Shown piece after piece: positions 1 through 8,973 of a stretch of DNA of 64,000 nucleotides. Below the pieces are notes generated by a model. The model ran no database searches. It was not told where the DNA came from and saw only the letters and a list, made by a program, of their open reading frames with translations. The stretch covers positions 1 to 64,000 of the forward strand of contig CATLCV010000004.1 of NCBI GenBank assembly GCA_949893755.1. The letters are read 5' to 3'. The translations under genes and the position numbers were made by a program. The DNA comes from an uncultured Lachnospiraceae bacterium. GTDB lineage: Bacteria > Bacillota > Clostridia > Lachnospirales > Lachnospiraceae. Numbering within the stretch: the first letter of the stretch is position 1; the number at the start of each line of letters is the position of its first letter.

Positions 1-101
1 GTCGATTGACGGCGCTGTGTGCCAGCGACACACGTTTAGCGCGGACCGAAACGGAGTGTAGACCAACGCAGTATATGAAGTTTTAGACGAGTCAAAGTTG
101 T

Positions 102-126
102 AAGTTATTTAGGGACAGTTCCTTAG
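102..126. repeat. Partial copy of dispersed repeat family A
   Basis: About 25 bases closely resemble the right half of the palindromic element at 9279-9319: both read AAGTTATTT, a short variable stretch, then ACAGTTCCTTAG. The left arm is not visible. No gene is seen in the first 290 bases of the window apart from this and the hairpins downstream. Confidence 0.5.
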
Positions 127-214
127 TGAAAGAGTAATTCTTTTTCCCTCAAAAGTTTACAAACACACTTGACAATACCTCTCTGAATCGAAAAAGAGGT
201 ATGACGTTACCGCT

Positions 215-268
215 GGGAAATGCCGCAGGCCGCGCCAGGTATAATCTGACGCGGCCTGCAAGATTTCC
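215..268 (-). terminator. Strong hairpin after the yia-type operon
   Basis: GCAGGCCGCG (225-234) pairs with CGCGGCCTGC (250-259), and the outer arms GGAAAT and ATTTCC extend the stem. It lies just past the stop of the yiaL-like gene, where a terminator is expected, but there is no clean T-run directly after it. It could instead be another dispersed palindrome. Confidence 0.5.
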
Positions 269-291
269 AACCGTACAGGTGGAACATATTT

Positions 292-747
292 TTACCGCTT
301 CACTTTTATTACAATTTTCTTCACCCGGCATTTCTCCCCGGCGATACACCGGGGCTTGTGGGCATCCTCCGGGGGGACGACGGCAAGATCGCCTGCCTCC
401 AGCAGGATCTGTCCGCTCCTCTCCGGCTCCTCAAAAAATACCAGATCCTTTTCACTGTCATAAGGGGCTTTTTCTTTCAGATTCTCACGTTTCGCATATC
501 CAAACATTTCCCTTCCGGAAACCACATACTGGATATCAAAATATTGGTCGTGTGCTTCGAACGCGCATTCTTCCCACGGAATCGTGGTATATTCCTGTAC
601 ATTCGCGAAAACCTCTTTGCCGTCGATCTCCGTATTGCCGACCGGGAGGGCTTCCAGGTTCTCCGTCCTTAAAAAATGATATGCCTTTGCGAATTTTTCC
701 GACAGGTAGTCATATTTGTCTGCAAGCTTCAAAGTGGTTGTAAGCAT
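292..747 (-). CDS. yiaL: YhcH/YjgK/YiaL family protein
   Basis: Small cupin-fold protein of 151 residues, the usual length for the YhcH/YjgK/YiaL (DUF386) family. Family-like features are the conserved middle segment around 'HDQYFDIQYV' and the C-terminal 'AVVPPEDAHKP' cupin motif with likely metal-binding His and Glu residues. Members occur beside sugar-acid and sialic-acid catabolic genes, and some are anomerases or sugar isomerases. Start supported by AAGGAG seven bases upstream. It is the last gene of a minus-strand operon after TRAP permease genes, as yiaL travels with yiaK and yiaMNO in enterobacteria. Exact substrate is unknown. Confidence 0.9.
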   Translation of the reverse strand: MLTTTLKLADKYDYLSEKFAKAYHFLRTENLEALPVGNTEIDGKEVFANVQEYTTIPWEECAFEAHDQYFDIQYVVSGREMFGYAKRENLKEKAPYDSEKDLVFFEEPERSGQILLEAGDLAVVPPEDAHKPRCIAGEKCRVKKIVIKVKR

Positions 748-774
748 AATTTTTCTCCTTTTTATCTCATTGCC

Positions 775-2061
775 TCAGAATAGATTTGGAAACAGCGCCG
801 CCGGTATTGCGAGGAATACATCCGAGAACACGATCATCAGCGCCAGCACCGCGATGGAGGACAGGAAGTAGGGCAGCACTCCCTTGAAGGATTCCTCAAT
901 ACTGATCCCGCTGATGGACCCTGCCAGCAGCAGGCACAGGCCGTAGGGCGGGGTGACCAGACCAAGGGCCAGGGTCACGACTACAATCAGCCCTAGGATG
1001 ATGGGGCTGACGCCCAGGGCGGTGGCGGAGGGCAGGATGATCGGCACAAACAGGATCATGGCCGGAACCGCATCCATAAAGGTTCCCACAAACATGAAGA
1101 ACAATACCACTACGACCAGGAATACCAGCTTTCCGCCGGGCATTCCCACGAAGATCCCCTGTACCTTTTCATTGAGCTGGTAGTAGCTCATCAGCTCACC
1201 CAGGGCATTGGCCGCGGCCAGCGCAAAGAGGGAGAGGGAGGACAGCTTCATGGTCTCGATCAGGATAGCCGGGATACGGCTGATCTTGATGGTATGGTAG
1301 AAAAAGATTCCGATGATCAGCGCGTATACGCAGGCAACCGCCGCGGATTCCGTAGGGGTGAACAGCCCGGACACGATGCCGCCGATCAGGATGATGGGGG
1401 TCAGGAGCGCCGGGAGCGAGGTCCAGATCTGCCTCATCACTTCTTTAGCTGGGACCTTTTCCCCTTTTGGGAAATTCTTTTTCTTCGAGTACAATACAAC
1501 CACAAGCATCATGGCCAGGCCCAGCATGATCCCCGGAACCAGTCCGGTCATAAACAAGGCGCCTGTGCCTACGTTTGCGATGCCCGCGTAGACCACCATG
1601 GTAATGCTGGGCGGGATGATGGAGCCCAGGGTGGAGGACGCGGCGGTGACGCCTACGGCCGTTCCCTTGTCGTAGCCCTGCTTTTCCATGGCCGGGATCA
1701 GGATTTTTCCGATCCCCGCGGTGTCCGCCTGGGAGGAACCGGAGATTCCGGCAAATATCATGGATACCAGGATATTTGCGTGGGCCAGGCCGCCCCGCAC
1801 GTGGCCGACGGAGGATTTGCACACATCGATCAGGCGGTCGGAAATGGAGCCTTCATTCATCAGGTTTGCTGCCAGGATGAACAGTGGCACAGCCAGCAGG
1901 GTAAAGCTGTTCAGTCCGTTGAACATTTTCGTAAATACCACGCTGTTGGGGATGATCGGCAGCGCGGCGATCCCTGCGAAGGATACGAAGCCAAGCGCAT
2001 AGGAGATCGGAACGCCGATCACGACAAATACTACAAAAAGAACGATCAATAAAATCTGCAT
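775..2061 (-). CDS. dctM: TRAP transporter large permease (DctM/YiaN)
   Basis: A 428-residue integral membrane protein of about 12 helices, typical length for the DctM subunit. It has the family's early 'GVPISYALGF' segment, a 'SGSSQADTAGIG' loop, 'SIIPPSITMVVY' and the late 'TPPYGLCLLL' motif. In TRAP systems this subunit forms the Na+-coupled channel and works with the small DctQ subunit and a binding protein, all encoded here. Start has TAGGAGG upstream. It lies between dctQ and yiaL, so the cargo is probably the sugar acid handled by the YiaK-like dehydrogenase. Confidence 0.95.
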   Translation of the reverse strand: MQILLIVLFVVFVVIGVPISYALGFVSFAGIAALPIIPNSVVFTKMFNGLNSFTLLAVPLFILAANLMNEGSISDRLIDVCKSSVGHVRGGLAHANILVSMIFAGISGSSQADTAGIGKILIPAMEKQGYDKGTAVGVTAASSTLGSIIPPSITMVVYAGIANVGTGALFMTGLVPGIMLGLAMMLVVVLYSKKKNFPKGEKVPAKEVMRQIWTSLPALLTPIILIGGIVSGLFTPTESAAVACVYALIIGIFFYHTIKISRIPAILIETMKLSSLSLFALAAANALGELMSYYQLNEKVQGIFVGMPGGKLVFLVVVVLFFMFVGTFMDAVPAMILFVPIILPSATALGVSPIILGLIVVVTLALGLVTPPYGLCLLLAGSISGISIEESFKGVLPYFLSSIAVLALMIVFSDVFLAIPAALFPNLF

Positions 2062-2140
2062 ATTACTTTCCTCCTATTAGAATCGGGTGACGCTCCGCCG
2101 GATAAAAAATCCGAAGGCAGCTCACCGAAAGGCATTCAGC

Positions 2141-2620
2141 CTAATTTTTCATGAGATCTTTGACATCCTCGACAATCTGCCCGATCAGGTACAGCGCGGA
2201 GGTCGCCCCGCACACCGGGATGCACAGCCAGGTCGGTCCCCGTTTAAAATCCGGAATGCTCACCCAGCGGTAATTCCAGAACTGCACAGTCACCCGGCAC
2301 CCGTAGTAGAACATCAGCACCGCAACAGTCAGCATGATCAGCGCGATCACGATGCCAAGTATTTTTTTCAGCTTCACGTTGGTCAGCTTATCGCTCACCG
2401 ATGTAAATGCGAAATGCTGTTTTTCATAGACCATAGCCGCGGCTCCCATAAATGCCGCCCAGATAAAGGCGTACATGGACACGTCCTCGGTCCAGATCGC
2501 GGCGATCCCGGCATAGCGGCATGCCATCTGGATCACCACGCTTCCCAAAAAGATACACAAAAAGATTCCGCCCACTGCAATCTGGATCTTCTGCAGATAA
2601 CCCAATGCTTTCTTCATCAT
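2141..2620 (-). CDS. dctQ: TRAP transporter small permease (DctQ/YiaM)
   Basis: A 159-residue protein with four hydrophobic helices, matching the DctQ subunit in size and layout. The motif 'WTEDVSMYAFIWAAFMGAAA' after helix one resembles the family signature (E-x-x-R/S followed by W-x-x-F-x-G). It pairs with the DctM channel encoded 80 bases downstream and stabilises it in the membrane. GGAGG precedes the ATG. Spacing in the operon is short, consistent with co-transcription. Confidence 0.93.
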   Translation of the reverse strand: MMKKALGYLQKIQIAVGGIFLCIFLGSVVIQMACRYAGIAAIWTEDVSMYAFIWAAFMGAAAMVYEKQHFAFTSVSDKLTNVKLKKILGIVIALIMLTVAVLMFYYGCRVTVQFWNYRWVSIPDFKRGPTWLCIPVCGATSALYLIGQIVEDVKDLMKN

Positions 2621-2697
2621 TTTCCTCCATTAAAAACTGCATATTTTTTGTTGCTGAAACCACACCGTGCCGACTGCGATTTAGCCGCACGGCCGGA

Positions 2698-3747
2698 TTA
2701 TTTTTTCAATGCTTCGCCTTCCCTGCGCACCATTTCCAGGTAATCCTGCATTCCGTATTCCTCTGCGAAATGATCCTGGATGGGGATGGCAATTTCCTTA
2801 AACGCGTCGATATCCACGTCCTCAAATTCTGTGATCTCCGCGCCGTCAGCCGCCACCTGTGCCTTGGACTCCTCAAACATGTCATAGGTGACCTGGCGGT
2901 TTTCCTCCGTGGCCACGCGGCAGGCTTCGTCGAACCAGCCCCTCTGTTCCTCGGTCAATGCCTCATAAAACTGCCCCGTAGTCAGGAATAAACGGGTAGT
3001 ATAATCGTGGTGGGTTTCGCTGACGTATTTTCCGTTGTCCGTCTTGTGGTGCTCCTTCAGGCGGAAGCTGGTATAATCATTTTCCGCGGAATCCACAACG
3101 CCCTGGCTCAGTGCCTGGTAGAGCTCGCCCCATGCGACGGAGGTCGGGATCGCCTTGCAGTTTTTCCAAAATTCCTGCACCACCGGGGTGCTCTGGGTAC
3201 GGATCGTCATGCCTTTTAAATCTTCCGGCGAGGTGACAGGCTTCTTTCCATAATAATCGCGGACGGAGCTGGTCCAGTAGCCCATGATCTTAAAACGGTC
3301 ATCCATTTTTTCACTGAGCAGGTCGCTCATCCCCTGGCCAAATTCCCCGTCCATGCAGGCTTCCCAATGGTCGAAGCTGTCAAATAGATACAGCAGGGAA
3401 AACATATCGATCTCATTGACTCCGAGAAGTGTCATAAATCCGGGAGACGCTACAGTCAGGTGGATGGCTCCCAGCTCCAGCTTTTCCACCAGTTCGGATT
3501 CATTTTCCCCTAACGTTCCGTGGTGCAGGGTAGCAGTGGCCCTTCCGCCGGATACCTCCTCCAGCACCTCCTTGAAACGGATGGCCGCCTTGGAGTAAGG
3601 ATTTTCCAGGGAAGTCTGGTTGTGGGCCAGGATGATATTGATCTCGGGCTTGGGCTTGCCGTCGTCCGAAGAGCCGGAGGAACCGCATCCGGTCAGGCTG
3701 GTCAGCAGCAACACCAGGGACAGACAGAAGCAGCAGAATTTTTTCAT
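2698..3747 (-). CDS. dctP: TRAP substrate-binding lipoprotein (DctP/YiaO)
   Basis: Extracytoplasmic solute receptor of 349 residues. The first 21 residues are a lipoprotein signal ending in the lipobox LTGC, so the mature protein would be lipid-anchored outside the membrane. The DctP fold is visible in 'FWKNCKAIPTSVAWGELYQALSQGVVDSAEN', which includes the region of the conserved substrate-carboxylate-binding Arg ('GMTIRTQSTP'). It delivers a carboxylated substrate to DctQM. Context with yiaK and yiaL suggests an aldonate or keto-aldonate. An AAAGGAAAGG purine stretch lies before the ATG. Confidence 0.95.
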   Translation of the reverse strand: MKKFCCFCLSLVLLLTSLTGCGSSGSSDDGKPKPEINIILAHNQTSLENPYSKAAIRFKEVLEEVSGGRATATLHHGTLGENESELVEKLELGAIHLTVASPGFMTLLGVNEIDMFSLLYLFDSFDHWEACMDGEFGQGMSDLLSEKMDDRFKIMGYWTSSVRDYYGKKPVTSPEDLKGMTIRTQSTPVVQEFWKNCKAIPTSVAWGELYQALSQGVVDSAENDYTSFRLKEHHKTDNGKYVSETHHDYTTRLFLTTGQFYEALTEEQRGWFDEACRVATEENRQVTYDMFEESKAQVAADGAEITEFEDVDIDAFKEIAIPIQDHFAEEYGMQDYLEMVRREGEALKK

Positions 3748-3839
3748 GATGATTTACCTTTCCTTTCTATAATAAATGTGGTTGTGCAGAAAACATGATT
3801 TCGAGAGGATTTCTGCATTTATTTCCATACAGTTTGTTA

Positions 3840-4844
3840 CTACATCGCCAATACGGATTCCCAGATTTCCTCGATGACCGGGATGCCCTGCTCCATATTG
3901 TCCTTCATGGCCTGGAGCGCCCGCTCTCCGGGATACAATACGCTCTTGCCTTCCTTTGCCGGCCGGGAGGATTTGACATCGGCGATGATGTTGTCCACGA
4001 TCTCGTCTGTGAGCTCGGCGCTGTTCGCCTTGGACGGATCGATGGCGATCATCACCTGGGAGAGTCCCACCTCGTCTCCGAAGGTTCCGATCTTGCTGAC
4101 GGAATTGCCGTTGGTCAGCACGGTGGCGATCAGGTCCAGGGCGATGGAAATGCCGCTGCCCTTCCAGTAGCCCATGGGAAGCACCCGCCAGGTCTTTTCA
4201 ATCTCGGCCGGGTCGGTGGTCAGATTGCCATCCGTATCGTAGCCGCCCGGGACAGGAAGGGAAAGCCCGTTTAACCGGCAGTTCTCAATCTTTCCGTAGG
4301 AAAACTGGGATACCGCGCAGTCCACGACAACGTGGCGGCCGCCGCTTCTGGGGACGGCGAAGATGATGGGATTGTTGCCGATCTTCCGGTCCGCGCCTCC
4401 CCATGCAGGCATATTCGGCATGGTGTTGGACCAGCAGATCCCGATGCAGCCCTGGTCCGCCGCCTGGAATCCGTAGCTTCCGCCCCGCATCCAGTGGTTG
4501 TTATTTCCCAAGGCGACGATGCCGATCCCGTATTCCTTCGCAAGCTCACAGGCCCGGTCCATAGCCAGCTTCGCGTTCAGGGGGCCGAAGCCTCTATGGC
4601 CGTTCCAGCGCTCCATGGCGCCCAGGCGCAGCTCGCAGGTTGCGGTGATGTCCGGGTCGATCTCGCCCTTCTCCAGATAGCTGATCACCCTGGGGAAACG
4701 GTTCAGGCCGTGGGAGTACACTCCCGCCAGGCTGTTCTGGGCGAAGATCTCCGCCGCCGCCAGGCCCCGCTCTTCGTTAAATCCCTTCTTTACCAGCACC
4801 CGTTTGAATTCTTTTACCATGGTCTCATAAGGTACACGCTTCAT
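3840..4844 (-). CDS. yiaK: YiaK-like 2,3-diketo-L-gulonate reductase (LDH2/MDH2 family)
   Basis: A 334-residue NAD(P)H-dependent 2-ketoacid dehydrogenase of the malate/L-lactate/ureidoglycolate type. Family markers include 'SHGLNRFPR' near residue 39, 'ALGNNNHWMRGGSYG' around 117, 'CWSNTMPNMPAWGG' and 'VVDCAVSQFSYGK'. E. coli YiaK reduces 2,3-diketo-L-gulonate to 3-keto-L-gulonate, and this gene heads an operon with the same partners (TRAP transporter and YiaL). Close paralogues act on other ketoacids, so the substrate is inferred. AGGAGG precedes the ATG. Operator-like sites lie upstream at 5008-5256. Confidence 0.88.
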   Translation of the reverse strand: MKRVPYETMVKEFKRVLVKKGFNEERGLAAAEIFAQNSLAGVYSHGLNRFPRVISYLEKGEIDPDITATCELRLGAMERWNGHRGFGPLNAKLAMDRACELAKEYGIGIVALGNNNHWMRGGSYGFQAADQGCIGICWSNTMPNMPAWGGADRKIGNNPIIFAVPRSGGRHVVVDCAVSQFSYGKIENCRLNGLSLPVPGGYDTDGNLTTDPAEIEKTWRVLPMGYWKGSGISIALDLIATVLTNGNSVSKIGTFGDEVGLSQVMIAIDPSKANSAELTDEIVDNIIADVKSSRPAKEGKSVLYPGERALQAMKDNMEQGIPVIEEIWESVLAM

Positions 4845-5007
4845 TTCTCAAATCCTCCTGTTATTCATTGTGGTAGTTGCCTAGTACTCCCGCAGAAAGG
4901 TCTGGGGGCAGATAATTTACACTCACGGCCGATGAACTCTGCTGTGCGTATTCTGTCTGCGGCAGGTGTTTCGCAATCGGTTTCACTATTTCCAGATTTT
5001 CTATGTG

Positions 5008-5256
5008 ATTAACACATAAAATAAATCGATTGTTATGTGTAATTACTGAAAATGCTATGAAAATACTTTATTGCAATCGATTGCTAAATCTGAAATTATA
5101 GTAGCATATGAGTCAGAAGATTTCAACAAGAATCGTATTGTCATTTTTCACATTATTTTGAACTTAAATTTGTGCATAATTACTAAAACAAAAATGGAGG
5201 GTGCTAAAATGATCCAGTATAAGAAAATAGCAGATAAATCAAAATTGCAATCGATT
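5008..5256. promoter_or_regulatory. Three AATCGATT-core operator-like sites upstream of yiaK
   Basis: AATCGATT occurs at 5024-5031, 5075-5082 and 5249-5256. The last two are within TTGCAATCGATTGC/T, a GC-flanked even palindrome of the LacI/GalR type. The first sits in the centre of a longer inverted repeat, ACACATAA (5012-5019) with TTATGTGT (5033-5040). Core spacing is 51 and 174 bases, which would allow looping. The LacI-family gene at 10250-11239 is a candidate binder, but that link is inference. Confidence 0.6.
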
Positions 5257-5304
5257 GTTAAACGAAAGAGAAAGTTCATTCTTAACAGTTCCAAAAGAAA
5301 ATAA
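5209..5304 (+). CDS. Possible 31-residue basic small protein
   Basis: A short ORF (MIQYKKIADKSK..., rich in Lys and Arg) with GGAGGG seven bases before ATG. It runs divergently from yiaK, and the third operator-like site falls inside its coding sequence. I do not recognise it. It may be a genuine small protein, a leader peptide or a chance ORF. The longer ORF-track reading from TTG at 5071 is unlikely because it starts inside the second operator. Confidence 0.3.
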   Translation: MIQYKKIADKSKLQSIVKRKRKFILNSSKRK

Positions 5305-5410
5305 AGAAGGGGCCTGCCGGAAAAGGTTTCGCTTCTATAGTAGAATTGAAATCACATATTCCGTACAGCCCCTCAGGAATGGTCTCAAAGCTTGTGTTTA
5401 AAATCTGCGG

Positions 5411-7147
5411 CTATTCCGCTGGCCTCTCATGCTCCGTATGCAGCAGCGTATGTGCCTTATGCGAATTTGGATTTCCGAAGTAGCTTTCATACATCGTCCG
5501 GACGTCCGGATTTTCGTGTGAAAAACGTAAGGACGCATTCTCATCCAAATCGTAGAGATTCTTCCCACGCTCAAAGGCGCGCTCTTCCCCGTCATGGATG
5601 GGCTGGCCGCCGCCGCCCACGCATCCGCCGGGACAGGCCATGACCTCTACAAAATCATACTGCGCCTCCCCGCGCCGGATCCGATCCAGCAGCGCCCGCG
5701 TGTTGCCGAGTCCGCTGACCACGGCGGTCCGCACGGTGATGTCGTCGATCTGGAAGTCGGCCTCCTGCACGCCGTGGTTCTGATTGAAGCCCTGGCTCCG
5801 GACACTGGTAAATGCCTCTGCCGGAGGATTGCTTCCTTTGAGGAGGAAGTAAGCGCTCCGGAGGGCCGCTTCCATCACGCCGCCGGTGGCCCCGAAGATG
5901 ACGCCTGCGCCGGTGCCCTCCTGCATGGGCCGGTCCCCGGGGATGTCCTCCAGGGTATCCGGGCTGATGTGGGCCGAACGGATCATTTTCACCAGCTCTC
6001 TTGTGGTGATCACCGTGTCCACGTCATGTCCCGCGTATTCCTCATAGAACAGCTCCATCTCGCATTCCGCCTTTTTCGCGACGCAGGGCATCACGGAGAC
6101 GGTGTAGATCTGCTCCGGAGCCACCTTTAACTGCTCTGCAAAATACGTCTTCATCACGGCGCCGAACATCTGCTGTGGAGACTTTGCGGTGGAAAGGTAT
6201 CTGACCAGGTCCGGATACTGGGTCTTGATAAACCGGATCCAGCCCGGGCAGCAGGAGGTGAACATGGGGCGCTGCTTCAATTCGCCGGAGGTAAACCGCT
6301 TGAGAAATTCCGTCCCTTCCTCCATGATCGTCAGGTCTGCGGAAAATGTGGTGTCAAACGCATAGTCCGCGCCCATTTTTTTCAGGGCATCCAGGATCTT
6401 TCCGACAGTGGCCTCTTCGCTTTTCAATCCCAATTGCTCTCCCCATGCCGCGCGCACGGCAGGAGCCACCTGAGCTACAACGATCTTTTCAGGATCGGCA
6501 ATGGCATCCCAGACCTTTTCCGTGTCGTCCCGTTCACGCAGCGCGCCCACCGGGCAGTGGGTGATGCACTGTCCGCAAAGGGCGCAGTCCGCCTCCTCGA
6601 TGCTGCGCAGCCGGGACACATTGACCGTCGTCCGGGAGCCGGTCCCCTCCACATCCCAGACGCCCAGTCCCTGCACCTTGTCGCAGATCTGCACGCAGCG
6701 CATGCATTTGATGCATTTTGCAGAATCACGGATGAGGGGGAAGGACTGGTTCCATTTCTGGCGTTCCAGCGTCTGCCGGTACGGGATCTGTAAAATGTTC
6801 AGGTCGTTGGCGATTTTCTGCAGGCTGCAGTTTCCGCTTCTTGCGCAGGTCACGCACTGACAGTCGTGCTGGGAGAGGATCAGCTCCACGGTGGTCTTCC
6901 GGTGCTTCCGGACCTTGGGACTGTTGGTAAAAATGACCATGCCCTCCTCTGCCACGTTGTTGCAGGAGGTGATCAGCTTTTCCTTTCCCTCCAGTTCCAC
7001 CACGCACACGCGGCACGCCGCGATCTCATTGATATCTTTTAAATAACACAGCTTCGGGATATGGATTCCGTTCTGCGCGGCAGCGTCCATAATGGTCGTA
7101 TTCTCCTGTACCGAAATCTGCTTTCCGTCAATTGTAAGATTTACCAT
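5411..7147 (-). CDS. hydA: NADH-type [FeFe] hydrogenase, multi-cluster
   Basis: Catalyses H2 formation or uptake in the cytoplasm. From the preferred ATG (AGGAGG upstream) it has 578 residues. The N-terminal 2Fe-2S ferredoxin domain carries 'CYLKDINEIAACRVC', followed by a His/Cys 4Fe-4S site ('HDCQCVTCARSGNC'), two 4Fe-4S motifs ('CIKCMRCVQIC', 'CALCGQCITHC') and the H-cluster domain with 'TSCCPGW', 'MPCVAKKAE' and 'MACPGGCVGGGGQP'. A small-subunit tail ends the protein. This layout is that of NAD(H)-linked or bifurcating enzymes. Its start overlaps the upstream flavoprotein stop, so the two are translationally coupled. No separate HydB or HydC gene lies in the window. The ORF-track start at 7204 is upstream of the Shine-Dalgarno. 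Confidence 0.95.
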   Translation of the reverse strand: MVNLTIDGKQISVQENTTIMDAAAQNGIHIPKLCYLKDINEIAACRVCVVELEGKEKLITSCNNVAEEGMVIFTNSPKVRKHRKTTVELILSQHDCQCVTCARSGNCSLQKIANDLNILQIPYRQTLERQKWNQSFPLIRDSAKCIKCMRCVQICDKVQGLGVWDVEGTGSRTTVNVSRLRSIEEADCALCGQCITHCPVGALRERDDTEKVWDAIADPEKIVVAQVAPAVRAAWGEQLGLKSEEATVGKILDALKKMGADYAFDTTFSADLTIMEEGTEFLKRFTSGELKQRPMFTSCCPGWIRFIKTQYPDLVRYLSTAKSPQQMFGAVMKTYFAEQLKVAPEQIYTVSVMPCVAKKAECEMELFYEEYAGHDVDTVITTRELVKMIRSAHISPDTLEDIPGDRPMQEGTGAGVIFGATGGVMEAALRSAYFLLKGSNPPAEAFTSVRSQGFNQNHGVQEADFQIDDITVRTAVVSGLGNTRALLDRIRRGEAQYDFVEVMACPGGCVGGGGQPIHDGEERAFERGKNLYDLDENASLRFSHENPDVRTMYESYFGNPNSHKAHTLLHTEHERPAE

Positions 7148-8973
7148 ATTTTTTCTCTGCCTCCTTTGAAGATTCCATATCCGAAATGGTCGCACCGCAG
7201 GCACCGGGATGCCTCCTGCTTCGCTTCCGTTTCTGTCATGCAGTTTTCCACGCCCTCAAAATCACAGCTCCGGACGCAGGCTTCCCGTTCCGTGAGATTT
7301 ACGCGGCCGCAGGGCGTCCGGTCCTGAAGGTTTGCTTCCGGGATCTCCACATCGCAGGAAATCTGATGGTGGAAGCCCAGGTATTCATCAATATTCGCGG
7401 CAACCACCTTTGCGGCGGCGATGGCCTTGATCACGGATGCCGGGCCGCTGGCGCAGTCTCCGCCTGCAAAGACGCCGGGCATATGCTCAAATGCTCCCGT
7501 GCTCTTGGTCACGATCTTTCCCCGCTCTACCGGGATTCCGGCTTCCTCAAAGTGTCCGGTCTCGATGTTCTGTCCGATGGCCACCACCAGGACGTCGCAG
7601 GGTATGTACACGTCCGGCTCTCCGGTGGGACGGATGCCGGCGCGTCCGCCTTTGATGGAGCTGACCATCTGGGGCGTCACGTAGATCCCCTTGATGCGGT
7701 TCTGGACGTCAATGTCCAGGGAGGCAGGAGCTTTTAAGGTCTGCAGCTCCACGCCCTCAGCCACCGCGCCCTCGATCTCGCCGGGAAGGGCCGTCATATC
7801 CGCCACTCTCCTACGGTAAACAATGCTGACCTTTTTGGCGCCCAGCCGTTTGGCAGTGCGGACCGCATCCATGGATACATTTCCACCGCCGATCACCGCC
7901 ACTTCCTTTCCGGTCAGGTCCATGATCTGGCTGCTTCCTACATTCCGGAGGAACTGGACCGCGGACAATACGCCCTCCGCGTCCTCCCCCTCCAGCCCCA
8001 GCTTTTTGTCCGTGCTGGCTCCGATGGTAATGAGTACTGCGTCGTATTCCTGCTGCAGCTGCTGGATCGTAATGTCCCGGCCGATCTTCAGGCCGTGCCG
8101 GACCTCCACACCGGTCTTTAGGATGGCCTGGATATCCTCGTCCAGGCGGTCCTTCGGAAGCCGGTAATTGGGGATCCCGTAGCGGAGCATGCCGCCCAGC
8201 CGGGGAAGCATTTCATAGACCACGGTCTGATGGCCCATGAGCTGCAGATAATAGGCCGCGCTCAAGCCTCCCGGGCCGCCGCCCAGGATCGCGATCCGTT
8301 TTCCGGTGGAAGGGGCGCATCGGGGCGGATCCACCTCTCCCGCAAAGTCCGCGGCCACCCGTTTCAGCCCGCGGATGTTGACGGAGTCGTCCATCATATT
8401 GCGGCGGCATCTGGCCTCGCAGGGGTGTTCGCAGATAAAGCCGCAGGTGGTGGGGAACGGATTGTCCTTCCGGATTAGCCGGATCGCGTCCGCATACCTT
8501 CCCTCGCCCACCAGCGCGATGTAGCCGGGAATGTCTACGTGCGCGGGACACAGGGATACGCAGGGAACAGGCTGGCTGTAAGTACAGGTGCAGCGGCCGT
8601 TCTGGATGTGCCCCACATAATCATCCCGGTAGCCGATCAGTCCCTTGTAAACCATGTGGGCTGCTTCATAACCGATGGCGCAGTCCGCGGACTCCATGAT
8701 GGAAAGGGCGGTCTGCTCCATGAGGTCCAATGTCTCCATTGAGGCATTGCCGTCCAGCACATCCTTGATCAACTGGTTCAGCTGCCCCAGCCCGATCCGG
8801 CAGGGAGTGCATTTTCCGCAGGTCTGCGCATAACACAATTCCAGAAATGCCCTGGCCATATCCACCGGGCACAGCCCCGGAGGGCTGGATTCGATTCTTC
8901 GCTCCAGATCCTTGTAAAGCTCTTCCATAACGATCCTTGCTCTCTTGGGCGAAGCGATTTCTAGTCTGCTCAT
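7141..8973 (-). CDS. NuoF-tail / GltD-like FAD-NAD(P) oxidoreductase, hydrogenase partner
   Basis: A 610-residue fusion. Residues about 1-100 match the 4Fe-4S end domain of NuoF/HydB ('CGKCTPCRIGLGQL'). The rest matches the beta subunit of NADPH-glutamate synthase: an Fe-S N-domain with 'CGFICEHPCEARCRR', an FAD site 'ILGGGPGGLSAAYYL', an NAD(P) site 'VIGGGNVSMDA', and a final 'CLRCDHFG'. It should pass electrons between NAD(P)H and the adjoining hydrogenase. The gene ends 7 bases inside hydA. The FMN/NADH-binding half of NuoF is absent, so pyridine nucleotide presumably enters through the GltD-like part. The catalytic partner role is inferred from fusion and overlap. Confidence 0.85.
   Translation of the reverse strand: MSRLEIASPKRARIVMEELYKDLERRIESSPPGLCPVDMARAFLELCYAQTCGKCTPCRIGLGQLNQLIKDVLDGNASMETLDLMEQTALSIMESADCAIGYEAAHMVYKGLIGYRDDYVGHIQNGRCTCTYSQPVPCVSLCPAHVDIPGYIALVGEGRYADAIRLIRKDNPFPTTCGFICEHPCEARCRRNMMDDSVNIRGLKRVAADFAGEVDPPRCAPSTGKRIAILGGGPGGLSAAYYLQLMGHQTVVYEMLPRLGGMLRYGIPNYRLPKDRLDEDIQAILKTGVEVRHGLKIGRDITIQQLQQEYDAVLITIGASTDKKLGLEGEDAEGVLSAVQFLRNVGSSQIMDLTGKEVAVIGGGNVSMDAVRTAKRLGAKKVSIVYRRRVADMTALPGEIEGAVAEGVELQTLKAPASLDIDVQNRIKGIYVTPQMVSSIKGGRAGIRPTGEPDVYIPCDVLVVAIGQNIETGHFEEAGIPVERGKIVTKSTGAFEHMPGVFAGGDCASGPASVIKAIAAAKVVAANIDEYLGFHHQISCDVEIPEANLQDRTPCGRVNLTEREACVRSCDFEGVENCMTETEAKQEASRCLRCDHFGYGIFKGGREKIW

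Noticed and set aside
201-743. 180-residue plus-strand ORF
   Set aside because: Antisense shadow of the yiaL-like gene.
1294-2052. 252-residue plus-strand ORF
   Set aside because: Antisense shadow of the TRAP large permease; low-complexity polar composition.
5071-5304. 77-residue ORF starting at TTG
   Set aside because: The start lies inside an operator palindrome without a Shine-Dalgarno; only the last 31 codons have one.
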